This document shows positions 9,205 to 18,363 of a stretch of DNA of 64,000 bases, in pieces (position 1 is the first letter of the stretch; each line of letters begins with the position of its first letter). A program made the translations under genes and the position numbers. A model generated the notes under the pieces. That model made no database searches and was not told where the DNA came from. It saw nothing but the letters and a program-made list of their open reading frames with translations. Origin of the DNA: Cohnella faecalis (GTDB lineage: Bacteria; Bacillota; Bacilli; Paenibacillales; Paenibacillaceae); contig NZ_QXJM01000040.1 of NCBI RefSeq assembly GCF_003570905.1, forward strand, positions 310,001-374,000, given 5' to 3'.

Positions 9205-11499
9205 ATGAATTTAGCCGTCAGGTTGATGCGAAAATTCGAAGACCGCGATATCCAGCATAAGCTAGAAGGCTATCGGGACAAAGCGGAGCTTATCAGGAAA
9301 CGGAATTTGGAAGCATGGGACGAAAAGCGGCTGCAAGCGGAATCTCTCCGGCTGAAAAAGGAAGCAAAATCGGGTACGCCTTTGGACGAGCTGCTTGTCG
9401 ATGTCTATGCGCTAGTCTGCGAGGCAGCGAAGAGAAAGCTCGGATTACAGCCTTACGATGTCCAGATCATGGCTGCCATCGCTTTGCACGAGGGATTTCT
9501 GATCGAGCAGCATACCGGAGAAGGAAAAACGCTCTCTGCCGTTATGCCTGCTTATCTAAATGCGCTAACAGGCGAAGGCGTTCATGTGCTGACTTTTAAC
9601 GATTATTTGGCAAGTCGAGATGCGGATTGGATGGGCCCGATTTATCGTTTCCTCGGGTTAACGGTAAATTCGGTTCAAGCGGGCATGAGCTTGTCCGAGA
9701 AACGGGAAGCGTACGCCGCGGATATAACCTATGTTACGGCCAAAGAGGCGGGATTCGATTATTTGCGCGATACGATCGCGCTAGACGAAGCCGATACTGT
9801 GCATCGTCCTTTCCACTACGTCATCGTTGACGAAGCGGATTCTCTGCTTCTCGACGAGGCGCGGGTGCCGTTAGTCATCGCCAGCGAGTCGATCTCTTCC
9901 GACAACGACGGCATTCGTTTCGCAGCAGTGGCCAGGCAGCTCGAGCAAGATAAGCATTACGACTTCGATGAATTCAAGCGGAACGTTTATTTGAATGATG
10001 CGGGCGCAGCGAGAGCGGAATCGCTGCTAGGATGCGGCAATTTGTACGAAAGCCATAATAGTCATTTGTTAGTGTCTTTAAATTGCGCGCTGCATGCGGA
10101 ATCGTTATTGAACAAAGACGTCGATTACATCGTTCGGGACGGTAAAATCGAGCTGATCGACGAATATACCGGCCGCGTGGCGGAGAACAGACATCTGCCG
10201 GACGGGCTGCAAGCCGCGCTTTTGGCCAAAGAGGGGCTGCAGTCGAAAGCCGGCGGGAAAATTCTCGGTACGATCCCCCTTCAACACTTCCTTAGCCTAT
10301 ATCCGAAGATTTGCGGCATGACGGCTACCGCGCACGTTTCCGCAATGGAATTCGAAGAAATTTATAGGCTTCAGGTCGTACAAATTCCGCAGAACCGGCC
10401 AAACATACGGATCGATCATCCACACCGGATTTACACCCATAAAGAAGCCAAACTTAAGGCGCTGGTACAAGAAATCTCGTCCGTTCATGCGACGGGACGT
10501 CCGATTCTCATTGGTACGTCAAGCGTCGAAGAGTCTGACATGCTAGCGGAGGCGCTAGCGGTTGCCGACGTACCTTGTCATGTTCTGAATGCGAAAAACG
10601 ACGCAAAAGAAGCCGAGATCATCGCCAAAGCGGGAGAAATCGGCGCCGTGACGGTGTCTACGAATATGGCGGGGCGCGGCGTCGACATTCGGCTCGGCGG
10701 CGGCGACCCCACGCAAGCAGAAGCTGTCGCCAAGCTGGGCGGGTTATACGTGATTGGTACTCATGTGCACGAAAGCGTGCGGATCGACGACCAACTGCGC
10801 GGACGTTCTGGCCGTCAAGGCGACCCGGGGGCTTCCGTATTTTTCGTAAGCTTGGAGGACGAATTGATCCTTCGGTTCGGCATTCATAAAGCGATTCGCA
10901 ATCTTAGGCAGGATGAGGCTCTCGAAGAGTCGGTGCTCCGCAGTAAAATCGCGCATATTCAGCGCATTATTATGGGGCAAAACTTCGATATCCGCCAGGA
11001 ACTGAACCGTTATTCGGATATGGTGGAAGAACAGAGGCGCATTCTATACGAGGAGCGGCTCGGAATTTTGAAAGGCGAGACGCCGATGGGTCCTTCGGAG
11101 CAGCGGGTACGGCTTTTTTATATCGACCAGTTCTGGGCTGACCATCTGGCATACGTTTCTTACATTCGCGAAGACATCCATTTGACTAGCCTTGTAAACC
11201 GCAACCCGATCGACGAATTTCATGAGCAAATCATCCAAGCATACGAGCAGATTCCGGCTAAAATAAATCGGGAGTCGGCGAATATGCTCGTAAAGCTCGG
11301 AGGTTCGAATGATCCGGCGAAGTGGGAAGAGCTCGGACTGAAGAGCCCCTTATCCACTTGGACTTATATCATCAACGATCAATACAATCCATACATGCAG
11401 ACTCCCAGCTCATGGAACGCAGGAACGATAATCGCTTATTGGCTTCGCAAGATTTTGAGGAGGGTATTCGGGTTGTCAAAATCTTTTGATGCAGCGTAG
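9205..11499 (+). CDS. Accessory Sec translocase ATPase, SecA2-like
   Basis: A 764-residue SecA-type motor. It contains Walker A HTGEGKTLSA, the DEAD box VDEADSLLLDEAR, the PPXD-type insert, TNMAGRGVDIRLGG and QLRGRSGRQGDPG in helicase domain 2, then wing and scaffold helices (RLFYIDQFWADHL). It lacks the C-terminal cysteine zinc-binding tail of the housekeeping SecA and is ~70 residues shorter, as in SecA2/accessory proteins that export a small set of substrates. ATG at 9205 has GGAGAG ten bases upstream; a GTG at 9118 would add 29 residues without support. No SecY2 or glycosylated substrate gene is nearby. Distinct from the chromosomal secA, which must lie elsewhere. Confidence 0.85.
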   Translation: MNLAVRLMRKFEDRDIQHKLEGYRDKAELIRKRNLEAWDEKRLQAESLRLKKEAKSGTPLDELLVDVYALVCEAAKRKLGLQPYDVQIMAAIALHEGFLIEQHTGEGKTLSAVMPAYLNALTGEGVHVLTFNDYLASRDADWMGPIYRFLGLTVNSVQAGMSLSEKREAYAADITYVTAKEAGFDYLRDTIALDEADTVHRPFHYVIVDEADSLLLDEARVPLVIASESISSDNDGIRFAAVARQLEQDKHYDFDEFKRNVYLNDAGAARAESLLGCGNLYESHNSHLLVSLNCALHAESLLNKDVDYIVRDGKIELIDEYTGRVAENRHLPDGLQAALLAKEGLQSKAGGKILGTIPLQHFLSLYPKICGMTATAHVSAMEFEEIYRLQVVQIPQNRPNIRIDHPHRIYTHKEAKLKALVQEISSVHATGRPILIGTSSVEESDMLAEALAVADVPCHVLNAKNDAKEAEIIAKAGEIGAVTVSTNMAGRGVDIRLGGGDPTQAEAVAKLGGLYVIGTHVHESVRIDDQLRGRSGRQGDPGASVFFVSLEDELILRFGIHKAIRNLRQDEALEESVLRSKIAHIQRIIMGQNFDIRQELNRYSDMVEEQRRILYEERLGILKGETPMGPSEQRVRLFYIDQFWADHLAYVSYIREDIHLTSLVNRNPIDEFHEQIIQAYEQIPAKINRESANMLVKLGGSNDPAKWEELGLKSPLSTWTYIINDQYNPYMQTPSSWNAGTIIAYWLRKILRRVFGLSKSFDAA

Positions 11500-11529
11500 C
11501 TGTTTCGGGAACGATCGCGTTGTCGCCCA

Positions 11530-11973
11530 TTAAAACGTATTATATACATTTTCACATTCTTCCGCGGTCGGTTCATAAAAACAGTGCTTCTTCCATCGTC
11601 CTGCGAGCGGCTGATTATACCAGGTTGGCGGACATGGTCCGGGATTTTCGAACGTTCCTGGACGGAAATACCATAGGGAGAATTTCCCCGGCCAATTCCG
11701 CTCCCCATTCACAGCCCGTTGCGCCAGACGGCGTTCCCTCTCTCTTGCGTTTTGATAGTACATGCCATGCTGCAACGCTTCGAACGCATGCGGCTGGTTG
11801 ATCATTTGGGGAATTGTCCGGAGTCCTTTAAAATCGGAGCAATTCGCTCTTATTCGGTTAATTCCAACATTTCCAACAAGGAGCATACCCATTTCGCCTT
11901 CGGTCTCAGCCTCAGCTCGAAGCAACCTTGCCAACATATCAATATCCTGTTTCCTGGCTTTTACGACTGCCAC
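11530..11973 (-). CDS. Cell-wall hydrolase of the CwlJ/SleB family
   Basis: A 147-residue hydrolase_2 domain protein, convergent with the SecA gene. Recognisable features are DIDMLARLLRAEAETEGEMG with the catalytic-type Glu, VGNVGINRI, HAFEALQHGMYY and LWYFRPG. CwlJ-type enzymes cleave spore cortex peptidoglycan during germination and are deposited in the spore coat; they have no signal peptide, as here. The GTG start at 11973 (GAGGTGAGCCC before it) gives VAVVKARKQDIDML, the usual family start; an ATG eleven codons upstream has no ribosome site. Could also act as a vegetative wall lytic enzyme. Confidence 0.82.
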   Translation of the reverse strand: MAVVKARKQDIDMLARLLRAEAETEGEMGMLLVGNVGINRIRANCSDFKGLRTIPQMINQPHAFEALQHGMYYQNARERERRLAQRAVNGERNWPGKFSLWYFRPGTFENPGPCPPTWYNQPLAGRWKKHCFYEPTAEECENVYNTF

Positions 11974-12134
11974 GGGCTCACCTCTTTCGATTTCTAGACT
12001 CATCATACTGTAGGCGAAGCGGATGTGTTACTCTGGCGAAATAGAGGGCGATAATAAATAGCCGGTCCCCCGCAACCGTGCATGCAGATGGATAATGAAA
12101 GCACATGAAGCAAGGCAATAGCCGACTTGTTCGT

Positions 12135-13652
12135 TCATGCATTTGATCTTAACCCGGCTTCTGTCTTCTTGCTGTTGGCTTCCCGTTCTTCAGGCTCTCT
12201 CGGCTGGATCTTCACTTCTACTGTCTTTCCATCCTCATCGTACGATGCAAAGGAAATAGTGAAATCATCATACGTATAAGTCAATCTGTAATATGGCTGA
12301 TAGGCTTCCACCCAATCCACTACCCCTTCGGTGCCTAAGTATTGTTGAATTTCGGAAAAGGTCATGCCTAGTCTAGCCCCATTGATTTCGACATTTTCTC
12401 TGCTGTAGATGGTATATTGCGAATCAGAATCAATAGCAAAAATCAGCCCATATTGTTCATAGAACAACCCGTTGCCAAGTTCAAATTGACCCCAGTGCTT
12501 ATTGTACTCCCTTCGCTTATCTCCTAGCTTTTCAACCACTTGCTCCGCGGTCAGACTTAGAAGCTCCTTAATTTTGCTGAAATCTAGCTCATTCGCGATG
12601 GGCTTAATCAAATTAACTTTTGGATTACTACGATTATTCTCCGAAATCCTGTAAATATGTAATTCGTCCGTTCTACCCTCTCGATCACTCACCCCGAAGC
12701 TAGCCGTGACATTGCCGAAATCATAATTCAATGAATAGACTGGCGGGTACCCCTCTGAAAACGTCGTCCGATCGATAAATTCTCCTTCTCCCAGTAACTT
12801 TCGGATTTCAGCGAATGTCATCCCCAGCTTAGCGCCGTTAATATCGACTTTAGTGACGCCTTCATACGCTGCTCCCTCATCGCAATAAATCCCATCGACC
12901 CGATCCCCGCTATCGTCGAAAAGAAGTGTTAGACCATATTTTTCAAAATTAATACCTATTCCCAAATGAGTATCTCCGTCGTTACCGTAATATAGAGAAT
13001 AATCCATACCTAGCGTTTCAATTACGGGCTCTCTATCCATGTTAAAAATGGCTTGAATATGCTTTAAATCTGATTTGAAAGCAGCATGTGAAGCGATTGA
13101 TTCATCATAGTTATGATTTCTTCGGATGACGAGTTGGGTCGTCGGACTCTCCTTATTTGCGGCTTGAATCCAAACAAAAAATGGACCGAAGTTAAACGAT
13201 ACTTCGTAAGAGGGTTTACGGCCCGTTGTCATTTTCTCGGCCCCGCCTCCCAACATATCAATGAAATAGCTAGGTTCCATGCCCAGCTTGACACCTTCAA
13301 TATCTATTAGCTCATTGCAATAAATGGTCTCAATGCGCCCCATCTTCTCATCGAAAACGATGCGCAACCCAAGTTGTTCATACGCTATTCCCTGTCCTGG
13401 TTGTGAATCGCTGCCGACGTACTTGGTATAGGATTTACCCAATTTTTCAATAACTTGCTGTTTGTTTAGTCCCATGATCTGTTTAAGGATGTCGAAATTA
13501 GTTGCGGAGGGCTCCGGATCCTCGACGTTGCTGTCTGCTGACTGGTCTATTGATGTTGCAGTCGGTTCAGCAGTTTGAACTTCTTCACCACTCCCTCCGA
13601 AGCAACCCGTGAGACTTATCGCAGTAATCAAGAGTATCAGCATTTTTCTCAT
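12135..13652 (-). CDS. Lipoprotein with three tandem ~150-residue domains
   Basis: A 505-residue lipoprotein: signal peptide with lipobox SLTGC (Cys ~17), a Ser/Thr/Glu linker to ~50, then three homologous domains at about 53-200, 205-350 and 365-485. Each begins with a helix of the form (I)MGLNKQQVIEKLGKSYTKY, has GI.YEQ.GL...FD, an IEGVKLGM/INGAKLGM segment, a (F)..I..LLG helix, and ends in a strand pair. The motif V.E.LG looks like the small DUF4309-like/SmpA-type fold, but I cannot name the family. Likely anchored on the outer face of the membrane; ligand unknown. Triplication within one chain suggests repeated internal duplication. Confidence 0.7.
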   Translation of the reverse strand: MRKMLILLITAISLTGCFGGSGEEVQTAEPTATSIDQSADSNVEDPEPSATNFDILKQIMGLNKQQVIEKLGKSYTKYVGSDSQPGQGIAYEQLGLRIVFDEKMGRIETIYCNELIDIEGVKLGMEPSYFIDMLGGGAEKMTTGRKPSYEVSFNFGPFFVWIQAANKESPTTQLVIRRNHNYDESIASHAAFKSDLKHIQAIFNMDREPVIETLGMDYSLYYGNDGDTHLGIGINFEKYGLTLLFDDSGDRVDGIYCDEGAAYEGVTKVDINGAKLGMTFAEIRKLLGEGEFIDRTTFSEGYPPVYSLNYDFGNVTASFGVSDREGRTDELHIYRISENNRSNPKVNLIKPIANELDFSKIKELLSLTAEQVVEKLGDKRREYNKHWGQFELGNGLFYEQYGLIFAIDSDSQYTIYSRENVEINGARLGMTFSEIQQYLGTEGVVDWVEAYQPYYRLTYTYDDFTISFASYDEDGKTVEVKIQPREPEEREANSKKTEAGLRSNA

Positions 13653-13695
13653 ATATCATCATCCACTTTTCCTTAATTTTCCTCGCTAACTCCAA

Positions 13696-13739
13696 TTATA
13701 GTTAATAGCCTATGATAATTGTAGAAAAATGTACCCTGC
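13696..13739. repeat. 44-bp direct repeat, left copy
   Basis: The 44 bases starting ttatagttaatagcctatga and ending tgtaccctgc recur at 17721-17764 with only two differences. The pair brackets a ~4.0-kb block containing the sigma/solute-binding-protein operon. There is no transposase or integrase between them. Confidence 0.8.
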
Positions 13740-13791
13740 GAGCATCGGGCAGAAGGCACTGTCTTTACCGTTATGTTTGCAAGCTGTTTAC

Positions 13792-13813
13792 AGAAAAGCC
13801 CAAAGAGGGCTGC
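13792..13813 (-). terminator. Rho-independent terminator
   Basis: On the minus strand AGCCC-TCTTT-GGGCT is followed by TTTTCT, downstream of the solute-binding protein gene and the fragment at 13879. Short stem; probably ends the operon coming from 17.6 kb. Confidence 0.5.
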
Positions 13814-13878
13814 AATAGCCTGCCTCCCGGCAACCTGTCGCAGCCCCCAGTCCCGCGTCCGACGCGGCTTTTCGGCTC

Positions 13879-14112
13879 TTACTCCTCCCCCTTAGAAGAT
13901 ATATTGGCATTTTCGAGAAGAAGGTTTATATCTGGATCAGAGAGTCCATTACCTATTAAGAGAAGCGTACTGTCCTGGTTCCAACATAGAACGATTTGTC
14001 GTGTTTGCTTTCCAACACCGCCGACGAAACAAAAATCGCCGAATAGCTGGCGTCGGCCAAGCATCCGGCGATGAAAGCTTTCGTCAAGGCGGTTACGAAA
14101 ATCGATTAGCGC
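13879..14112 (-). pseudogene. Fragment, possibly the C-terminal end of a DUF4367-like domain
   Basis: An open frame with no good start runs from just after the stop of the solute-binding protein gene to 13879. Its last ~45 residues, with VLCWNQDSTLLLIGNGLSDP and the ending ..SSKGEE, resemble the end of DUF4367 domains seen in anti-sigma or outer-surface proteins (W.(D/Q)....L.G.GLS). Too short to be a whole gene; read as a leftover piece. The identification is weak. Confidence 0.3.
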
Positions 14113-14114
14113 GT

Positions 14115-15494
14115 CTATCCGGCATTCGCGGCTGCTTCCGTCGGCAGGCTGTCCATCAACGCTTGGCCTTTTGTTTGCAACGTTTCCAACGCTTGCTTTG
14201 CGGTCGTTTTGCCGGAGATCGTATCATTCATCTGCTTGGCGAGCAGTTCGTAAAATGGTCCAAGAAATGCCGGCGGAACGGGGTTCGACCAGGAGTTCAA
14301 GGCACCCGGCCAAGAGTGAACGCCGTAAAACGGTTTGTAAAGCGGATCGTTCTTCCATTCCGTAAAGTTCTTCAAGGAAGACAGTCCCTGATCGGTCGAG
14401 GCGATTACCTTTCCGACATCCTCGGAATGAAGGAAACGTATTACTTCCCAAGCTTCCTCCGGATGCTCGGAGACGACGGGAATCGAGAACACGTCGTCGA
14501 CGGTGAACCAGCCGACCGCGTTCCCGTCGCGCTCGCTGACCGGACCGGTGACAACGCCCCATTCGAACGGCACATGGCCGCTTTGCAATTGTTGAATCAA
14601 GTCGTCCCCGCCGGTCGTCATGGCCGCTTTGCCTTGGAAGAACAAGTTGATCTTCTCCATATCGTCTTTGGTGTACACAATATTGCCGTCGATGGTCTTC
14701 GGTTTGTACTCGATAGCGCCGATGGCGCCTTGGCGATAGGCCGTGGCAACGCGATTCCAGATCGACTCCCATACCTCGGACTGCATCGTCATCTTTAACG
14801 TGTTTGCGTCATAAAACCGCATGCCTTCCGTGGTGGATAAAGTTGTCAAATAATTCACCGGCGTTGTCATCAACGCTTCGGAAAAACCGTAACTGCCCTT
14901 CTCCATCCGTTTGTCCTGCATGAACCTTGCGGCCGAGGCGAACACTTCGGACCAAGTCATGCGGTCATGGGGCCGTTCGATACCGAATCGGTCAAACATC
15001 GTCTTGTTGTAGAAAAGAGCCGTCGAACGAAAGCCGGGCGATAGCCCGAATAGCTTTCCCTCATCGTTGTTTTTGAGCTGATCGATGACGGCAGGTTCGA
15101 ACGCGTCCAGACTCCATTTGTCCCGCGCTGCGTATTCCCCGAGGTCTCTCAGCAAGCTCCCTTCGACGGCGGGATACACATACGAATACATGTAGACGAG
15201 ATCGGGCTTTTCCCGTTTCAGAAAATCTTCTAATAGTTGGCCGGCTTCAAGCGGGTGTTCGAATAGCTTCAAGTCTTCCATGGAAACGGTTGAGATTTCC
15301 CAGCCGGGAAATTTCGCGTCTACAAAAGTTTGATAGCGGTAGGAATACGCTCTGTCGTCGGGGATGGCGATTTTCAGCTTTTTCGGCCCTTCGGGCTTAG
15401 GAACGGACTGGCAGGCGGGTAAGAACAACGCGCCCAATAGAACGGTGGCGAGCGTCCAGGCGCGTCCCTTTGTCCACGCGGAATTGAATTTCAT
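14115..15494 (-). CDS. Extracellular solute-binding lipoprotein (ABC-type, sugar family 1)
   Basis: A 459-residue solute-binding lipoprotein: signal peptide with lipobox LPAC (Cys ~28), then a two-lobe fold with family-1 marks: KLFGLSPGFRSTALFYNKTMF, MTWSEVF, F.QGKAAMTTGGDD and FTVDDVFSIPVVSEHPEEAW. Such proteins normally deliver oligosaccharides to an ABC importer, but no permease or ATPase gene lies here. It follows an ECF sigma factor and a membrane-anchored homologue in one operon (gap to the latter ~44 bases), so a role in sensing or signalling rather than transport is likely (inference). Ribosome site GAGGAG precedes ATG 15494. Confidence 0.85.
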   Translation of the reverse strand: MKFNSAWTKGRAWTLATVLLGALFLPACQSVPKPEGPKKLKIAIPDDRAYSYRYQTFVDAKFPGWEISTVSMEDLKLFEHPLEAGQLLEDFLKREKPDLVYMYSYVYPAVEGSLLRDLGEYAARDKWSLDAFEPAVIDQLKNNDEGKLFGLSPGFRSTALFYNKTMFDRFGIERPHDRMTWSEVFASAARFMQDKRMEKGSYGFSEALMTTPVNYLTTLSTTEGMRFYDANTLKMTMQSEVWESIWNRVATAYRQGAIGAIEYKPKTIDGNIVYTKDDMEKINLFFQGKAAMTTGGDDLIQQLQSGHVPFEWGVVTGPVSERDGNAVGWFTVDDVFSIPVVSEHPEEAWEVIRFLHSEDVGKVIASTDQGLSSLKNFTEWKNDPLYKPFYGVHSWPGALNSWSNPVPPAFLGPFYELLAKQMNDTISGKTTAKQALETLQTKGQALMDSLPTEAAANAG

Positions 15495-15538
15495 GTCGTG
15501 ATTCTCCTCTTTTCATCAAATCGCGCGCGGTATTTTAA

Positions 15539-17040
15539 TCAGGGAGCCGAACCGAATTGCCCGGCTTCGGCTTCGGCTTGCAGGCGTTTAAGGGCATCCG
15601 CGGCGGAGAGATCGCCTTTAACGACGGCTTGCAGCTCTTCGTTCCCGGCTTGGACGAGCGCTTGCTCGAAGCGGAACGTTTTCTCGTTAAGCGCGCGGCC
15701 GATATTCGCGATAACCGATTGGCCGTCCGGATTCAGTTTGTAAAATACGGAATTCCCTTGCGGCCCTTGATCCATCTCATCCGGCAGTCGGGCAAACGTT
15801 CGGTAAATGCCGAGCTTTGCGTCCTGTTCGGCCTTCTCCGGTCCGAGGAAATCTTGCAGAAGCGCCCATGCGGCTTCCGAATTTGGGGAGTTGGCGGTAA
15901 TGGCGAAGACGATTGGAAGCGAGAACTGTGACGCGCGGTCGGGATTACGCGAGTCGACTGGCTGCGTGACGATGCCCCAATCGTCTCCGAAAAGCTTCTG
16001 TTCGGTGGCGGCGATAATGTCCGAACGGTAATAGCTCGGCATGAACGTCATAGCCGCGCGTCCGCTTAAGAAAGGGGACGACTTGGACTGCTCGGCCATC
16101 GTAATGGAACTGGTTATATTGCTTCCTACAGATATCGAACCGTTCCGATATGCATTCGCGACTTCATCCGTAATGCGCGTCCAAGCCGGGGTATTGATCG
16201 TCGGTTCGGCATCGTCACCGCCTGTGATGCGAAGGCCTTCCGTTTCGCCGATCGTCATCACGAGCTGGAACGGAGAACCGTCCTGCGTCGTCAACCCGTA
16301 TACGGGCTGGCCGTCTTCGGTCGTCCCCCGAAGCGGGAGGCGAGCCGCAGCACGTCTTCCCAGCTCATCCGGTCGGTCGGCAGTTTCACGCCGTTCCGTT
16401 CGAACAACGTACGGTTGTAGTAGAGAGCGGCCGTATCGAAATACGGCGCGAAGCCGTACAGCTTCCCCGCTCCCGCTTCTCGAATCGTCTGGATGACGGG
16501 CGCGTGGAATGCTTCGAGTGCGAAGCCGTCCCGTTGGATTCGTTCGTCGAGCGGAAGGAGCAGCCCTTCGTCCGCGAGCGGCTTGAGGAGGTTGAGCGGA
16601 ACCTGAACGATGTCCGGCTTGTTCTTGACTAACCATTGCTTGTATTCTTCGAGTTCGTACGATTCCGGTTCGGGCGGAATATCGAATTGCACCTTCGGAT
16701 GGAGAACGGCAAACCGGTTGCCGAATTCGAACATGAAGCTGTTTTTGTTAAAATATTGGATAGATAAACGTATTTCTTCGTCCTGCCACTCGTGTGCGCT
16801 CGCTGGCGCATTAGCCTGCTTTCCGCGTGCGATATCCGCTAGCGGTTCCCGCAACAGCCAAGCAGAGCCGAGCAGGGCAACGGCTGCGGCGACCACGCCG
16901 ACTTGGGAAAACCGGTTTTTTTTCTTATTGGCCATGTCGACACGCCCCTTGATTTTTTTGACCATGAGGTCTGTGAATCCGTTCATACCCAAAGGCGTCT
17001 CGAGGAGTTCGCGTTCCCAGTCGGCATTCGGCTTCTTCAT
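15539..17040 (-). pseudogene. Anti-sigma-like, membrane-anchored solute-binding protein, frameshifted
   Basis: A ~500-residue protein: a short cytosolic N-terminus (1-45, DWERELLETPLGMNGFTDLM), one membrane segment (~47-63, VGVVAAAVALLGSAWLL), then a family-1 solute-binding fold (KLYGFAPYFDTAALYYNRTLFE, MSWEDVLRLASRFGG; later FLSGRAAMTFMPSYY). The layout, N-in with an extracytoplasmic ligand domain, and the 4-base ATGA overlap with the sigma gene, suggest an anti-sigma factor whose outer part is a solute-binding protein. The frame breaks near 16325 in a G5 run (ttcggggga): RFGG is in one frame and TTEDGQPVYGL in the next, as if one G were missing. May be an assembly error, as all downstream sequence is intact. 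Confidence 0.75.
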
Positions 17041-17594
17041 GTTCGTTCGCTCCTTTCGGACACGCCGTCCGCAAGCTGTTTTCCAACCGCTTGGCGGGCG
17101 CGATACAGACGCGATTTGACGGTTCCTTCCGACAATCCGAGCAAATCCGAAATTTCCTTCATCGGCATCTGATAGTGGGTCGCGAGAAGAAGCACTTCCC
17201 GCTGCTTGCGGGGCAGCTCCAGCACGAGCTTCCAAATGCGCCGTTTCTCCTCGTTGCCGAACCATTCGTTCTCCGCGGACAAATGGGTTTCCGTACGGAA
17301 CCTGTCCGGGAATAGTTGTACTCTGCGTATCCATGCGGTTTTCAGGTAATCGAGCGCGGTGTTTCGGGTAATCGTCAGCAGCCACGACTTGACACTTGTC
17401 CCACCGTGAAAAATATCCATATGCCCATATACTTTCAGGAAGACGTCTTGAACGATATCATCGGCAAGATCTCTGCGTTTGGTCATAAAGTAGGCATAAT
17501 TCCAAACGTCTTTGCCGTAGGTCATCATTAATTCGTCGAAAATCGCCCGTTTGTCCATGCCCTCGGTCATATACTTCATGTAATCAAAGCCCAC
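17037..17594 (-). CDS. ECF-type RNA polymerase sigma factor
   Basis: A 185-residue sigma-70-family ECF factor. Region 2 has DVWNYAYFMTKRRDLADDIV and QDVFLKVYGHM; region 4 has LPRKQREVLLLATHY..MKEISDLLGLSEGTVKSRLYRARQ. The GTG at 17594 is chosen because GGGAGGG lies nine bases upstream; an ATG at 17657 has no such site. It overlaps the next gene by 4 bases (ATGA), the usual coupling of an ECF factor to its anti-sigma. ECF factors direct polymerase to regulons for envelope signals; here the signal is probably a sugar or glycan bound by the outer domain of its partner (inference). Confidence 0.88.
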   Translation of the reverse strand: MGFDYMKYMTEGMDKRAIFDELMMTYGKDVWNYAYFMTKRRDLADDIVQDVFLKVYGHMDIFHGGTSVKSWLLTITRNTALDYLKTAWIRRVQLFPDRFRTETHLSAENEWFGNEEKRRIWKLVLELPRKQREVLLLATHYQMPMKEISDLLGLSEGTVKSRLYRARQAVGKQLADGVSERSERT

Positions 17595-17720
17595 TGACGT
17601 CTCCCTCCCCGATAATAGAACGACAAACTTTGGGTGAAGTTCCTTTTTGAACCTCACGTTTAACTCGATTATACTTTCGAATCGATAACGCGGACGAGAC
17701 TTGTCCTGATCTGTCGCCCG

Positions 17721-17764
17721 TTATAGTTAATAACCTATGATAATTGTAGAAAAATGTACCCTAC
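17721..17764. repeat. 44-bp direct repeat, right copy
   Basis: Same 44 bases as 13696-13739 (two mismatches). It lies 127 bases upstream of the sigma factor start, so the repeats enclose the whole sigma operon with its promoter. The 17658-18931 stretch without genes otherwise holds the repeat pieces listed below. Confidence 0.8.
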
Positions 17765-17857
17765 AGCCGCGCCTTCAAAAACGAATTCAACAATGTTGAC
17801 TTGTTGGCTTAGAAGTGCATGAGGAATATCAGCATGCACTAGGTCCGACTCACTCAA

Positions 17858-17951
17858 TAAGTGCTTTCAGGTGACTGTTGACTTCAGCCCATAAAAAATA
17901 CAGAACAACGGCATTTCTATCGCCATGCTCTGTATCGAACTTCGCATACTC
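17858..17951. repeat. Left half of the ~184-bp sseA-tail element (copy G)
   Basis: Carries aagtgctttcagg, gttgacttc, the hairpin ACAGAACAACGGC/GCCATGCTCTGT and gaacttcgcatac, matching the left ~95 bases of the elements at 19825, 21076, 24865 and 28120, but it lacks the rhodanese-coding end. The same half-element is seen at 2784. Confidence 0.65.
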
Positions 17952-18136
17952 CTCTGGAAATTCCTTGATCGTTAAATAGAATCAATTACAAATCTATTCT
18001 TTTTTGTATTTTTTCCGATAATAATATCGATTAGTATAAATCAAGCACATCAGCGGTCGGAAGACTGCGGGTTATTAGGTGACTTATACACCAAGCGATA
18101 ATTCAAATTCAATTTTGACTTACCGCTGCACGAAAG

Positions 18137-18178
18137 AAGAGCCGGTCAGCTTCTTATAAGTAGAGCTGACCGGCTCTT
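18137..18178. terminator. Strong symmetric hairpin
   Basis: AAGAGCCGGTCAGCT / AGCTGACCGGCTCTT, 15 paired bases around a ~12-base loop, with CTTTC on the right and A-rich bases on the left, so it could terminate from either side. It occupies the place of the hairpin in the other elements, just left of copy F. Confidence 0.65.
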
Positions 18179-18223
18179 TCCTCATACTCGGGGATACAAG
18201 CGTTCGTTCGTATTTACCCTTGC

Positions 18224-18363
18224 TGTAAATATTTTCAGGAACCAAAGCATCTTTCGTAACATGCCCTGTATCTAATCTTCAAAGACTGTTATGTGTCTTT
18301 CCGTTTTTCTTCGTCCCCAACCTTCACCGCATTTTCCCCATAACTAATCCAATCACTCCAGCT
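18224..18363 (-). repeat. sseA-tail element copy F (short form, 140 bp)
   Basis: Starts with gtaaatattttcagga, keeps catgccctgtatctaa..actgttatg, and on the minus strand encodes RSWSDWISYGENAVKVGDEE, the last residues of the rhodanese SseA. It lacks the ~40 bases with the GTTGAC repeats and the hairpin's left arm found in the 183-184-bp copies. A frame reading through the neighbouring repeat into this tail exists but is not judged a real gene. Confidence 0.75.

Noticed and set aside
13740..13878. Riboswitch-like GC-rich hairpins
   Set aside because: Compared by eye with cyclic-di-GMP and cobalamin riboswitch cores; the conserved bases are absent. Only the small terminator is kept.
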